This document shows, in pieces, positions 26,449 to 35,303 of a stretch of DNA of 64,000 bases; position 1 is the stretch's first letter, and the number at the start of each line of letters is the position of its first letter. The stretch lies in assembly GCA_012927585.1 (NCBI GenBank), contig JABBOY010000018.1, positions 53,065 through 117,064 on the forward strand. Direction: 5' to 3'. Under the pieces are notes generated by a model. That model did not search any database, was not told where the DNA came from, and saw only the letters and a list, made by a program, of their open reading frames with translations. Source of the DNA: Glaciimonas sp. GTDB taxonomy: Bacteria > Pseudomonadota > Gammaproteobacteria > Burkholderiales > Burkholderiaceae_D. Position numbers and translations under genes: made by a program.

Positions 26449-27672
26449 CTAATCATGTTCATTCATCCACACGGTCTCGCCCGACGCGCCGCCGTCGGCC
26501 ATTGCTGCGGTGCGCTCGATCACGCGACTGAAGTGATCGGTCGTCATGTCGGCGCCGGCCAACCCGCCAATGAAGCTCATGACCGCAATTTTCACTGGTG
26601 CGTGGTATAGCGCACCAAGCATGTCCTGATACAACGGGCCGCAATTCCAGCCGAAGCTGACCGAGCGATCAACCACGCCGACCGCCTTCACTTGACCCAG
26701 CGCGCGCACGATCGCCTGCACCGGGAACGGCCGAAAAGTCTTGACCTTCAGCAGGCCGACCCGTTCGCCGCGATTGCGCGCTTCATCCACCGCATCCTTG
26801 GCGGCGCCGCTCATCGAGCCGATCGTGACCAGCGCATAATCGGCATCGTCCATTTGGTATTGCTCGACCAACGGCGCATGGTAGCGGCCGAAACGCCGGC
26901 CCCATTCCGCATGCACCTCCTCAATAATTTTTAATGAATTCTGCATGCCGCTACATTGTCCCTTGCGGTAGCGCACGAACAGCGACGGTCCGGGCCCGCC
27001 GGCGCCGCCGGTCAAAGGATCGATCGCCATCGGCCGATCGGGGTCGAGCGCAGCGTGCCAGTTGACGTCGCGGGTGCCGAGAAAAGCGGAGACCTCGGCC
27101 TGATCCGGCAACTCGATCCGGGTCGTGCCATACGACAGATAGTTGCCGTCATGGCAGACATTAACCGGCAGCATCACGCCGTGGTGCTCGGCAATTTTGT
27201 ACGCCATGATTGTGGTATCCAGCACTTCCTGCACCGTCTCGCAATACATCTGGATCCAGCCGACTTCACGCACCGACATCGCATCTTGATGGCCGCCCCA
27301 AACGCTCTGCGGCGTCAGCGTGTCGCGCGTGACGATCGTCATCACCAGCGGCATGCGCATGCCGGGAGTGCGCATGTACGGCTCGAACATGAACGCCAGT
27401 CCAGGGCCACAAGTGGCGGTATAGGTTCGGGCGCCCGCCAGCGCGGCGCCGTGCAACACCGACAGCACCGAATGCTCGCCTTCAACATCGACGATCTCGG
27501 CATTCAGCTTACCTTCGGCGGCGAATTTTGCCAGATATTCGACCAGCGACGACTGCGGCGTGATCGGGTATATCGCGACCATGTCGACGCTGGACAACGC
27601 AACAGCCAATGCTGCCGCTTCATTGCCGTCGCAAACCGCGAACTTTTGCTCGGGCTTTAGCACTGCACTCAT
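26449..27672 (-). CDS. padG: Phenylglyoxylate:acceptor oxidoreductase, alpha subunit
   Basis: 407-residue 2-oxoacid:acceptor oxidoreductase alpha subunit. DMVAIYPITPQSSLVEYLA (residues about 29-47) and DVEGEHSVLSVLHGAALAGARTYTATCGPGL are the pyrimidine-domain motifs of the family. The C-terminal domain ends with a GGLAGADMTTDHF segment. It overlaps padF by four bases. Porin-type pyruvate oxidoreductase alpha subunits are similar, but the company of PadE, F, H and I points to phenylglyoxylate. Confidence 0.88.
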   Translation of the reverse strand: MSAVLKPEQKFAVCDGNEAAALAVALSSVDMVAIYPITPQSSLVEYLAKFAAEGKLNAEIVDVEGEHSVLSVLHGAALAGARTYTATCGPGLAFMFEPYMRTPGMRMPLVMTIVTRDTLTPQSVWGGHQDAMSVREVGWIQMYCETVQEVLDTTIMAYKIAEHHGVMLPVNVCHDGNYLSYGTTRIELPDQAEVSAFLGTRDVNWHAALDPDRPMAIDPLTGGAGGPGPSLFVRYRKGQCSGMQNSLKIIEEVHAEWGRRFGRYHAPLVEQYQMDDADYALVTIGSMSGAAKDAVDEARNRGERVGLLKVKTFRPFPVQAIVRALGQVKAVGVVDRSVSFGWNCGPLYQDMLGALYHAPVKIAVMSFIGGLAGADMTTDHFSRVIERTAAMADGGASGETVWMNEHD

Positions 27673-27959
27673 GCTACCTCCTCGATCATGCTAATTGCAC
27701 CATGCGGGCACTCGCGCATGCAGATGCCGCAGCCCTTGCAGGTGGCAAGGTCGAAATCGAACCAGGCGGCTTTTTCGACCACGCATTGCACCGGGCAATA
27801 CAACCAGCACACTGCGCACTTGACACACTTGTCGCGATCAACCACTGGCCGCATGCTGCGCCAGTCGCCGGGCAGCATCGGATTGAGCTTGGTGGCAATC
27901 GGGCACAAATCGCCTGGGATGGTCGATGCGTCGAACATGGGTTTGGATTGCCGGCTCAT
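27669..27959 (-). CDS. padF: Phenylglyoxylate:acceptor oxidoreductase, delta (ferredoxin) subunit
   Basis: 96-residue two-cluster ferredoxin subunit with CVKCAVCWLYCPVQC and CKGCGICMRECPHG motifs, the layout of pyruvate-oxidoreductase delta subunits. I chose the ATG at 27959 (MSRQSKPMFDAS), which overlaps the padE stop; the longer open frame to 28010 lies inside padE. It conducts electrons between the TPP subunits and PadH. Confidence 0.88.
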   Translation of the reverse strand: MSRQSKPMFDASTIPGDLCPIATKLNPMLPGDWRSMRPVVDRDKCVKCAVCWLYCPVQCVVEKAAWFDFDLATCKGCGICMRECPHGAISMIEEVA

Positions 27960-28528
27960 GCCGCGGCCTTTCTTTCTATCGGATGCACCGTGGTTTCGTT
28001 GTAACCGCACTCCAGCGCCTCCATGTTCTGGCGCAGGCCGGCGTCGCGGAAGTCGGATTTCTGCACCGCTTGCCGCAATGCATCGAGCGAAACGAAGCCG
28101 GTCGTCTTCGCAAATGCGCCAAGCATGATGGTATTGGTGATCGAGCGCTTAAAGATAGCGAGCGCGATCGATACCGCATCGCACAATCCAACTGTCGCCA
28201 CCTGTGCCGGGAACTGCAATTCGACCAGTGGCTTGGCGGTAGTTTGCACCCACACCGCGTGATCCCGGATGCCGTCGAAAATATCGACAGCGCGGCCGAC
28301 TGTCGGGTCGATGCACAGCACGCAATCCGGATGGTAAATATTGGTCATCTGCCGGATTGGGCGTTCATCGAAGCGCAGGAAACTCGACACCGGCGCACCG
28401 CGCCGCTCGAAACCGAATGACGGAATTGCAATCACGTGTTTGCCCTCCAGCACCAGTGCGCTAGCAAGGATGCCGCCGGCCATCACCGCGCCCTGCCCGC
28501 CACGGCCATGTATGCGGATTTCGATCAT
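27956..28528 (-). CDS. padE: Phenylglyoxylate:acceptor oxidoreductase, gamma subunit
   Basis: 190-residue gamma subunit. IRIHGRGGQGAVMAGGILASAL at the start is the gamma-domain CoA-side motif, and GFERRGAPVSSFLRFD follows. First gene of padEFGHI. It lies 36 bp after padD in the same direction, so the whole run from the FlK-like gene to padI is probably one transcript. Confidence 0.88.
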   Translation of the reverse strand: MIEIRIHGRGGQGAVMAGGILASALVLEGKHVIAIPSFGFERRGAPVSSFLRFDERPIRQMTNIYHPDCVLCIDPTVGRAVDIFDGIRDHAVWVQTTAKPLVELQFPAQVATVGLCDAVSIALAIFKRSITNTIMLGAFAKTTGFVSLDALRQAVQKSDFRDAGLRQNMEALECGYNETTVHPIERKAAA

Positions 28529-28564
28529 CTCTTCTCCTTGATTGATTGCCGTGACAATTGCATA

Positions 28565-29464
28565 TTAAGGTTTGTTCCAGCCCGGTCTGGATGCCAAGCC
28601 GCTAGTTGGACCTGCGCCACCGCGCACCGGTACATGCGCCAGTGCATAGCCCTGGTTGTAACCGGCGCGCACGATCAGCGCGTACTTGAACAGCCAACCG
28701 CTCACCATGGCAATCAGGCCCGCCAGCGCGGTCAGCCACTGCGCCGCCGCAAGCGCCGGCTGCACCAGCACCAGTAGCAAAACCAGCGCAACCGCCCAAT
28801 GGCCGATCTTAATGAAAGGCAATTCAAGCTTGTCGAGCACCGCCAGCGCCTGTTGCGGCGCGCCCTGCGCTGTTAAATTTTTGTGATAGGCGCGCCACAG
28901 CAACGCCCGCAGCAGCAGCAGAAACAGCAGCGCTGACGGCAGCCAGGCAAGCTGCACCGCCCCGCCCAGAGCCATCAGGGCCGCCAGCAGTCCGACGCCT
29001 TCGGTCAGGCCGGTTGTGATGATCAGCGGCACAACCAGCTTCTGGCGCCAGGCGGGTATCCCTTTGGCCGCGTTCAATAGCCGGGCCTGGCAATACAGAA
29101 ACAGCATTGCCAGCAGCGCGCCAAGCCAGAGTGCAACTGCACTGCCAGTCGCTAGCGCGATCAGGCCGAACAGGAACAGGAACGGCGCCAGCAACGATTC
29201 GCGCGTCATCCATGAGGTTCGCACATGCAGCATTACGTTCATCGAGCGCCAAGGCCGGCCAATTTCCAGCCACACGCAAAATAGCCCGAGCGCGATCAAG
29301 GCCAGTGCAACGCCGATCGGCACTGTATCAGGCTGCCCTGCGCCGGACGTAACGGCGGTGAACAGCAGCAAGCCGCTGCCGCTGCCGCCACCGATGAAAT
29401 TGCCGGCAGCGCGCCAGTCCCAGTTGGTTTGATGCTGCGGTCTGCTTTGATTGCCTGCGCTCAT
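28565..29464 (-). CDS. padD: Phenylacetyl-CoA dehydrogenase membrane subunit
   Basis: 299-residue membrane protein of the NrfD/DmsC type with about eight hydrophobic segments (for example FIGGGSGSGLLLFTAV near 23-38, then a glycine-rich WLEIGRPWRSMNVML loop). In Aromatoleum and Thauera PadD anchors the molybdenum enzyme phenylacetyl-CoA:acceptor oxidoreductase to the membrane and passes electrons to quinone. It overlaps padC by four bases. The catalytic molybdopterin subunit PadB is not encoded in the window. Confidence 0.8.
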   Translation of the reverse strand: MSAGNQSRPQHQTNWDWRAAGNFIGGGSGSGLLLFTAVTSGAGQPDTVPIGVALALIALGLFCVWLEIGRPWRSMNVMLHVRTSWMTRESLLAPFLFLFGLIALATGSAVALWLGALLAMLFLYCQARLLNAAKGIPAWRQKLVVPLIITTGLTEGVGLLAALMALGGAVQLAWLPSALLFLLLLRALLWRAYHKNLTAQGAPQQALAVLDKLELPFIKIGHWAVALVLLLVLVQPALAAAQWLTALAGLIAMVSGWLFKYALIVRAGYNQGYALAHVPVRGGAGPTSGLASRPGWNKP

Positions 29465-30108
29465 GTCTTGTCCCAGAGGTAATACATGCCGGGGTCGGTG
29501 CCGAGTTCCTCGTGCATGCGGAAATGCTGGTTTTCGCGCAGCAACTGTGACACATTGCTGTCCGGATCGTCGCGGTCGCCGAAGGCCAGGGCGCTAGCGA
29601 TGCACGAATTGACGCAGGCTGGCGTGACGTCCGGATCGACGCCCGGCTTCAGCCCTTTTTCTGCTGCCGTATCGATGCGGTCGATGCAGAACGTGCACTT
29701 GGTCGCGACATTGATCCGCTTCGGATCAGCTCGCTGCGCTTCCGCTGCGCTGGCGCTATCGTTGTACGCAAAGTGAGCACGGTGCACGATCTGACGCGCC
29801 TGATACGGACAGGCGACTGCGCAATAGCCGCAACCGATGCAGACGTCGTAATCAATGGTGACCAGGCCGTCGGCCCGCTTCTTGGTCGCTTGCGACGGGC
29901 ACACTTCGACGCACGGCGGCTCGCTGCAATGCATACAGCCGACCGGCACGAAGCTGCGATTGACATCCGGATATTCGCCGCTTTCAAAGTCGAGCACCTT
30001 GCGCCATTGCACTCCGGGCGGCGTCGCATTCGCATGCCGACATGCGGCCGTGCAAGTCTGGCAGCCGACGCAACGGCGCAAATCGACCACCATCACATAG
30101 CGTGTCAT
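29461..30108 (-). CDS. padC: Phenylacetyl-CoA dehydrogenase FeS subunit
   Basis: 215-residue DmsB/NrfC-type electron-transfer subunit with four cysteine groups for four [4Fe-4S] clusters: CVGCQTCTAAC (residues 14-24), CMHCSEPPCVEVC (58-70), CIGCGYCAVAC (about 90-100) and CTFCIDR with a later CVNSC. It would link a molybdopterin catalytic subunit to the membrane anchor encoded next. In known pad clusters padB precedes it; here the upstream neighbour is a thioesterase. Confidence 0.8.
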   Translation of the reverse strand: MTRYVMVVDLRRCVGCQTCTAACRHANATPPGVQWRKVLDFESGEYPDVNRSFVPVGCMHCSEPPCVEVCPSQATKKRADGLVTIDYDVCIGCGYCAVACPYQARQIVHRAHFAYNDSASAAEAQRADPKRINVATKCTFCIDRIDTAAEKGLKPGVDPDVTPACVNSCIASALAFGDRDDPDSNVSQLLRENQHFRMHEELGTDPGMYYLWDKT

Positions 30109-30148
30109 ATCGTCACCTTGAGGTTGAAGTGCGCAGTACCAGCGGAAA

Positions 30149-30574
30149 TCATGCTGCCGGCTGCAACGCCGGGCTAACGGTCAGCGCCGCCTTAGCGGCC
30201 ACCTTGGCGCGCAGTTTGTCGACCTGGATCACGAAACGACCGTGCTCGCCGCGGCTGATCTCTTCGGCGCCGTCGCGCGCGACCAACTCGAAACTGACCT
30301 TGCGCCCCTCCACCGCAGCAACCGTGAGCGTGAGATCGACTGCCATGCCGAGCAGGGTAGCGCCGCCATGCGTGATATTAATGCCGGTGCCGACCGAATC
30401 CTCGCCGGCATCGCAAAAGTCGAGCAGGAATTCGCGGCAGGCGACCTCGAAATCGCGCACCAGTTCCGGCGTTGCATACACGCGCAACTGTTCGCCCAGA
30501 AAATCAACGGTGCGCGGCTTGTCAATCATGATGCGCCGTGTCGAGCCTAATCCCACTTTCAGTGTGTCTTTCAT
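30149..30574 (-). CDS. FlK-like acyl-CoA thioesterase
   Basis: 141-residue hotdog-fold protein of the fluoroacetyl-CoA thioesterase (FlK) family. MKDTLKVGLGSTRR, VYATPELVRDFEVACREFL, DSVGTGINITHGGATLLGM and SRGEHGRFVI align with the family's fold. The Thr of ATPELV, the Glu of EVACRE and the His of ITHGG sit where FlK has its catalytic triad. Start at 30574, preceded by GGAGATGACA; an in-frame ATG 12 bases earlier is less likely. First gene of the pad transcript. It may release free acid from phenylacetyl-CoA or a related ester, or remove a toxic CoA by-product; the substrate is not evident. Confidence 0.78.
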   Translation of the reverse strand: MKDTLKVGLGSTRRIMIDKPRTVDFLGEQLRVYATPELVRDFEVACREFLLDFCDAGEDSVGTGINITHGGATLLGMAVDLTLTVAAVEGRKVSFELVARDGAEEISRGEHGRFVIQVDKLRAKVAAKAALTVSPALQPAA

Positions 30575-30656
30575 TGTCATCTCCATATTTGTGATTCAAT
30601 TTTATGATGATAATATTTATTTTCGTATCATTTTAGGATGGCAAATGATGGATGTC

Positions 30657-30681
30657 AATGCAAAAATACGGCCATTGCATT
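30657..30681. promoter_or_regulatory. TGCA-type palindrome in the pad/kor divergent promoter
   Basis: AATGCAA (30657-30663) and TTGCATT (30675-30681), spacer 11 bases, about 83 bp upstream of the pad transcript's first start codon. The cores match those of the operator before boxR (TGCAAT...ATTGCA). A BoxR/BzdR-type site is the simplest reading. Confidence 0.45.
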
Positions 30682-30900
30682 TAGCGCAAGCGATGTGACG
30701 ATAAATCTGAAAAGAAAACGCAAGCCGCTACTTGCAAACGTTTTTATCAGGGAATATACCCATCTCGAAACCGGCAGAAAAATGGCAAATCAGACTATTC
30801 ACAAAGGTTGAACCACGTGCAGTACCCTCCAGGACAGAGGCGAAGAAATTTTTTAAACCATGAAAAATTTGTTTGATATAAAACTATTATTGCCGCATAA

Positions 30901-30909
30901 TGCACTGCA
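30901..30909. promoter_or_regulatory. Direct TGCA pair upstream of korA
   Basis: TGCAcTGCA (30901-30909), embedded in CATAATGCACTGCATATT, lies 64-72 bp upstream of the korA start. It shares ATAATGCA with the palindrome before iorA. Proposed as a second binding site of the same regulator. The rest of the 390-bp gap is AT-rich and has no credible gene. Confidence 0.35.
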
Positions 30910-30972
30910 TATTCCACCCAATCGCGACTGCCGCCACCCAGCTCGGCGCGCCAATCTCTAAGGATGAGGGCC

Positions 30973-32832
30973 ATGCAAACACAAGCAGAAACCAGCGCCA
31001 GAAGCGCACAGCCGCGCCTGGTTGAAGCACTAGACAGTGTCGTAATCCGCTTCGTCGGCGACTCCGGCGACGGCATGCAACTGGCCGGCAACGGCTTTTC
31101 AATGGCGGTAGCCAAGGCCGGCCACGATTTCGCGACGCACCCGGATTACCCGTCCGAAATCCGGGCGCCGACCGGCACCCTGTTCGGCGTTTCCGGCTAT
31201 CAGATCCAGTACGCGACGCACCAGGTGTTCACGTCAGGCGACGCACCTGATGTACTGGTCGCAATGAACCCGGCAGCACTGAAGACCAACCTGCTTGACC
31301 TGAAGCAAGGTGGCACCATCATCGCCAATACTGGCGCTTTCAGCGACGCCAACCTGGCCAAGGCCGGCTACCTCGACAACCCGTTACAAGACGGCAGCCT
31401 GGACCGCTACACGCTGCACCGGATCGATATCACGACGCTAACCGGCCGCGCGCTCGCCGCATCGGGCCTGTCTAAAAAAGAGATCGGGCTGTGCAAGAAC
31501 TATTTCGCGCTGGGCCTGATGCTGTGCTTGTATAGTCGGCCGCTGGAAAATGAAATCGATGAAATTAACAATAAATTCGCCAAAAAACCGCAGTTTGCCA
31601 CCGCCAACATCACCGCGTTGCGCGCCGGTTATGCGTATGCCGAGGCAACCGAAATGTTCACCACCGCTTATCAGGTGCGCCATTCGGAAGCGCGCCCAGG
31701 CAACTACCGCAGCATCACCGGCAACCAGGCCGCCGCGCTTGGCTGCGTTGCCGCCTCCGAGCTGTCAGGCGCGCCGCTGTTTCTCGGCTCGTACCCGATC
31801 ACGCCGGCCACCGACATCCTGCACGCCTTGGCCGCACTAAAACATTTCAACGTCACCACATTCCAGGCTGAAGACGAAATTGCCGGTATTTGCGCGACCA
31901 TCGGCGCGGTCTACGGCGGCGCGCTGGGACTGACTACCACGTCTGGCCCCGGCATGGCGCTTAAGACTGAAGCGCTTGGACTAGCGGTAATGCTGGAATT
32001 ACCACTGGTTGTGATCAACGTCCAGCGCGGCGGCCCATCGACCGGTTTGCCGACCAAGATTGAGCAATCCGACCTATTGCAGGCGCTGTACGGCCGCAAC
32101 GGCGAATGCCCGCTACCGGTGATTGCCGCCAGTTCGCCGACCGACTGCTTCGACTGTACGATTGAAGCGTTCCGCATCGCGGTCAAATACATGACGCCAG
32201 TGATCATGCTGTCCGACAGCGGCATCGGCAACGCCGCCGAACCGTGGCTGATACCGGACGTGGCCGATTTATTGCCGCTGACAGTGCATTACCGCACCGA
32301 GCCGGACGGTTTCCAGCCGTATGCGCGCGATGGCAATCTGGCACGGCCGTGGGTCAAGCCGGGCACGCCAGGCATGGAACACCGGATCGGCGGACTGGAA
32401 AAGGATTTTCTGACCGGCAACATCTCGCAAGACCCACTGAATCACCAGCGCATGGTCGAGGTACGCGCGGCCAAGGTGGCCGGCATCGCGCAGGACATTC
32501 CAACTTCGCAGGTGGCGGGGCCAAGCAGCGGCGATCTGCTAATCATCGGCTGGGGCAGCACCAGCGGCAGCATCGCACAAGCCCGCGAAAAAGCCGAAGC
32601 GGCAGGCAAGTCGGTCGCACACCTGCATTTGCGGCACCTGAACCCGCTGCCGGCCGACCTTGGCGCCATCCTTGGCCGCTACCGGAAAGTCCTGGTGCCG
32701 GAACTTAACCTGGGACAGCTGTCGATGCTACTGCGCGAACGCTACCTGGTCGATGTGCTGCCGCTATGCAAGGTGCAGGGCAAACCGTTCAAGGTGTCGG
32801 AAATCTTTGATCGCATCATGGAATTGACCTGA
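30973..32832 (+). CDS. korA: 2-oxoglutarate:ferredoxin oxidoreductase, alpha/gamma subunit
   Basis: About 619-residue subunit. Residues about 10-200 are the gamma domain (RFVGDSGDGMQLAGNGFSMA). Then comes the alpha domain with LGSYPITPATDILHALA and TTSGPGMALKTEALGLAVMLELPLVVINVQRGGPSTGLPT, the KorA signature. The enzyme makes succinyl-CoA and CO2 from 2-oxoglutarate while reducing ferredoxin. In Thauera-type benzoate degraders KorAB is the source of low-potential electrons for ATP-dependent benzoyl-CoA reductase. I prefer the ATG at 30973, preceded by GATGAGGG, over the ATG at 30964. Divergent from the pad transcript. Confidence 0.92.
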   Translation: MQTQAETSARSAQPRLVEALDSVVIRFVGDSGDGMQLAGNGFSMAVAKAGHDFATHPDYPSEIRAPTGTLFGVSGYQIQYATHQVFTSGDAPDVLVAMNPAALKTNLLDLKQGGTIIANTGAFSDANLAKAGYLDNPLQDGSLDRYTLHRIDITTLTGRALAASGLSKKEIGLCKNYFALGLMLCLYSRPLENEIDEINNKFAKKPQFATANITALRAGYAYAEATEMFTTAYQVRHSEARPGNYRSITGNQAAALGCVAASELSGAPLFLGSYPITPATDILHALAALKHFNVTTFQAEDEIAGICATIGAVYGGALGLTTTSGPGMALKTEALGLAVMLELPLVVINVQRGGPSTGLPTKIEQSDLLQALYGRNGECPLPVIAASSPTDCFDCTIEAFRIAVKYMTPVIMLSDSGIGNAAEPWLIPDVADLLPLTVHYRTEPDGFQPYARDGNLARPWVKPGTPGMEHRIGGLEKDFLTGNISQDPLNHQRMVEVRAAKVAGIAQDIPTSQVAGPSSGDLLIIGWGSTSGSIAQAREKAEAAGKSVAHLHLRHLNPLPADLGAILGRYRKVLVPELNLGQLSMLLRERYLVDVLPLCKVQGKPFKVSEIFDRIMELT

Positions 32833-32852
32833 ACTAAGCTGAGGAGACCAAC

Positions 32853-33926
32853 ATGAACCAGATGAATGACGTGTTTCACATTGCGACAACGATTGCCAGG
32901 GCCCCGTCCGCTGACACCCCCTCCTGCCTGACGAAAAAAGATTTCGAATCGAGCCAGGATGTGCGCTGGTGTCCCGGTTGCGGCGACTATGCGGTACTGG
33001 CGCAAGTGCAAAAACTGCTGCCGACGCTCGGCATCCCGCGCGAAAATTTCGCCTTCATTTCCGGCATTGGCTGCTCCAGCCGCTTTCCGTACTACATGGA
33101 AACCTACGGTATGCACAGCATTCACGGCCGTGCGCCGGCGATTGCCAGCGGTCTGAAGCTGGCGCGGCCCGAACTGTCGGTATGGGTCGTGACCGGCGAC
33201 GGCGATGCGCTAGCGATCGGAGGCAACCACTTCATCCATGCGATGCGACGCAATGTCGACCTGAAAATCATACTGTTCAACAATCGCATCTACGGCCTGA
33301 CCAAGGGCCAGTATTCGCCGACCTCGGAAATGGGCAAGAAAACCAAGACCTCGCCGCTCGGCAGCATCGACCGCCCGTTCAGCCCGCTGGCGCTGGCGCT
33401 CGGCGCCGGCGCCACGTTCGTCGCCCGCGCAGTCGATACCGACCTGCCGAACCTGCAACGCGTGCTGACGCGCGCGGCGCAGCACCAGGGCACTGCATTC
33501 GTCGAAATTCTGCAGAACTGCATCGTTTTCAATGACGGCGCGTACGACGCGCTGACTGACAAAAAGACCCGCGCCGACGCCCGCATCATGCTCGAACATG
33601 GCCAACCGCTATTGTTCGGCAATGACGGCAAGCGCGGCATCCGGTTGCGTGGCTTAACGCCGGAAGTGGTCAACGTCGGCGAAAACGACATCACTGAAGC
33701 GGACCTGATGATGCACGATGAAACCGCCTCCAGCAGCACGCTGGCGTTCCTGCTTGCGCAGTTCGAAGCGCCCGAGTTCCCAGTGCCGCTGGGCGTGTTC
33801 CGGGCACTGGAACTGCCAACCTACCAGCAACGCAACAATGAACAAGCTGACAATGCCCGGCAAGCCAAAGGCAAGGGGAACCTTGCCAGCTTGCTCAACA
33901 GCGGCGACAGGTGGACCATAACCTGA
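32853..33926 (+). CDS. korB: 2-oxoglutarate:ferredoxin oxidoreductase, beta subunit
   Basis: 357-residue TPP-binding subunit. WCPGCGDYAVLAQVQ (residues about 36-50), GIGCSSRFPYYMETYGMHSIHGRA and VTGDGDALAIGGNHFIHAMRRN form the TPP/Mg site. LFNNRIYGLTKGQYSPTS is the KorB/PorB loop. It lies 20 bp after korA with a good AGGAG start. Functions with KorA; the ferredoxin gene 226 bp further on is the likely acceptor. Confidence 0.92.
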   Translation: MNQMNDVFHIATTIARAPSADTPSCLTKKDFESSQDVRWCPGCGDYAVLAQVQKLLPTLGIPRENFAFISGIGCSSRFPYYMETYGMHSIHGRAPAIASGLKLARPELSVWVVTGDGDALAIGGNHFIHAMRRNVDLKIILFNNRIYGLTKGQYSPTSEMGKKTKTSPLGSIDRPFSPLALALGAGATFVARAVDTDLPNLQRVLTRAAQHQGTAFVEILQNCIVFNDGAYDALTDKKTRADARIMLEHGQPLLFGNDGKRGIRLRGLTPEVVNVGENDITEADLMMHDETASSSTLAFLLAQFEAPEFPVPLGVFRALELPTYQQRNNEQADNARQAKGKGNLASLLNSGDRWTIT

Positions 33927-34073
33927 TGCTTTAACTGTGCAATTAAAAATACTGATCCATGTATTTTAAAAACGATAATTAAATAATGCGGTGGAACATA
34001 TGTTTTTGAATATACCCCATAAAATATTTAACTATCAATATCTATTCGGCCGGCTATGAGGTTGCAGCTTTAG

Positions 34074-34409
<336 letters not shown>

Positions 34410-34481
34410 CAAAGCAGGCTGGCGCACCCAACACCGCCTCCGGTCGGTCGTAGTGCGACGTATGGCGACCGTAGTCAAGGT

Positions 34482-34510
34482 GGTGCGCATGGCGCACCCT
34501 ACATTCTTTT
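34482..34510 (+). terminator. Short hairpin downstream of the ferredoxin gene
   Basis: GGTGCGC-ATG-GCGCACC (34482-34498), followed by CTACATTCTTTT, is a compact GC hairpin with a pyrimidine tail about 70 bp after the ferredoxin stop. The phrase GCATGGCGCACCCTAC recurs at 38163-38177, so it may be part of a dispersed repeat used as a terminator. Confidence 0.5.
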
Positions 34511-34586
34511 CAAATGCTCGTTAAGCAATCAGGCCAGCCGATGGCGCCCCTATGCCTAAAGCGCCAGCACCGACGTGGCTATATCA

Positions 34587-35303
34587 TCAAATTCCCAGAC
34601 TGCGTTGCAACAGTTCAGGCTGCTGAACTAGATCCTTGGTGGTGCCGTCGAACACGATCTTGCCTTTGACCAGCAGGATATTGCGATCGGTAATGACAGA
34701 CACGGCGGCAAAATTTTTGTCGACAATGATGGTAGCGATACCGGTGGTGCGGATCGTCTTGATGATATTCCAGATATCCTGCGCAATCAGCGGCGCCAAT
34801 CCTTCGGTCGCCTCGTCCAGGATCAGCAACTCGGGGTTGGTCATCAGCGCCCGACCGATGGTCAGCATCTGCTGCTCGCCGCCGGACAGCTTCTGGCCGC
34901 CATGGTTGAGCCGTTCAGCCAGCCGCGGAAAGCTGGACAGCACCCGTTCGTAAGTCCATTCGCGCCGGCCATTTTTCCCGGCACGTGCTGCCATCAGCAG
35001 GTTTTCGCGCACCGACAGGTTCGGAAAAATACCGCGTCCTTCCGGCACGTAAGCGATTCCTTGCCGCGCAATCAGGTGCGGTTCGGCCCGTGTCATGTCG
35101 CGCCCATTAACGTGTACCGTGCCATGCCGCGGCCGCACGTGACCGATCAAGCTGCCTAGCAGCGTGGTCTTGCCCATGCCGTTACGCCCCATCAGACCGA
35201 TCGTCTCGCCCGCCCGCACGGCGAAATCGATGCCGTGCAGGATGTGGCTTTCGCCATAATACGTATGCAAGGCGTCGGCCTGGATGATCGGAGTGTCAGC
35301 CAT
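34587..35303 (-). CDS. livF: LIV-type ABC transporter ATPase LivF (set 3)
   Basis: 238-residue ATPase from the ATG at 35303 (MADTPIIQADALH). Walker A is LMGRNGMGKTT, the signature LSGGEQQMLTIGRAL and Walker B LLILDEATEGL, where Ala replaces the usual Pro. Overlaps livG by eight bases. Ends the operon that starts at the benzoate-CoA ligase or its binding protein. Confidence 0.93.
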   Translation of the reverse strand: MADTPIIQADALHTYYGESHILHGIDFAVRAGETIGLMGRNGMGKTTLLGSLIGHVRPRHGTVHVNGRDMTRAEPHLIARQGIAYVPEGRGIFPNLSVRENLLMAARAGKNGRREWTYERVLSSFPRLAERLNHGGQKLSGGEQQMLTIGRALMTNPELLILDEATEGLAPLIAQDIWNIIKTIRTTGIATIIVDKNFAAVSVITDRNILLVKGKIVFDGTTKDLVQQPELLQRSLGI

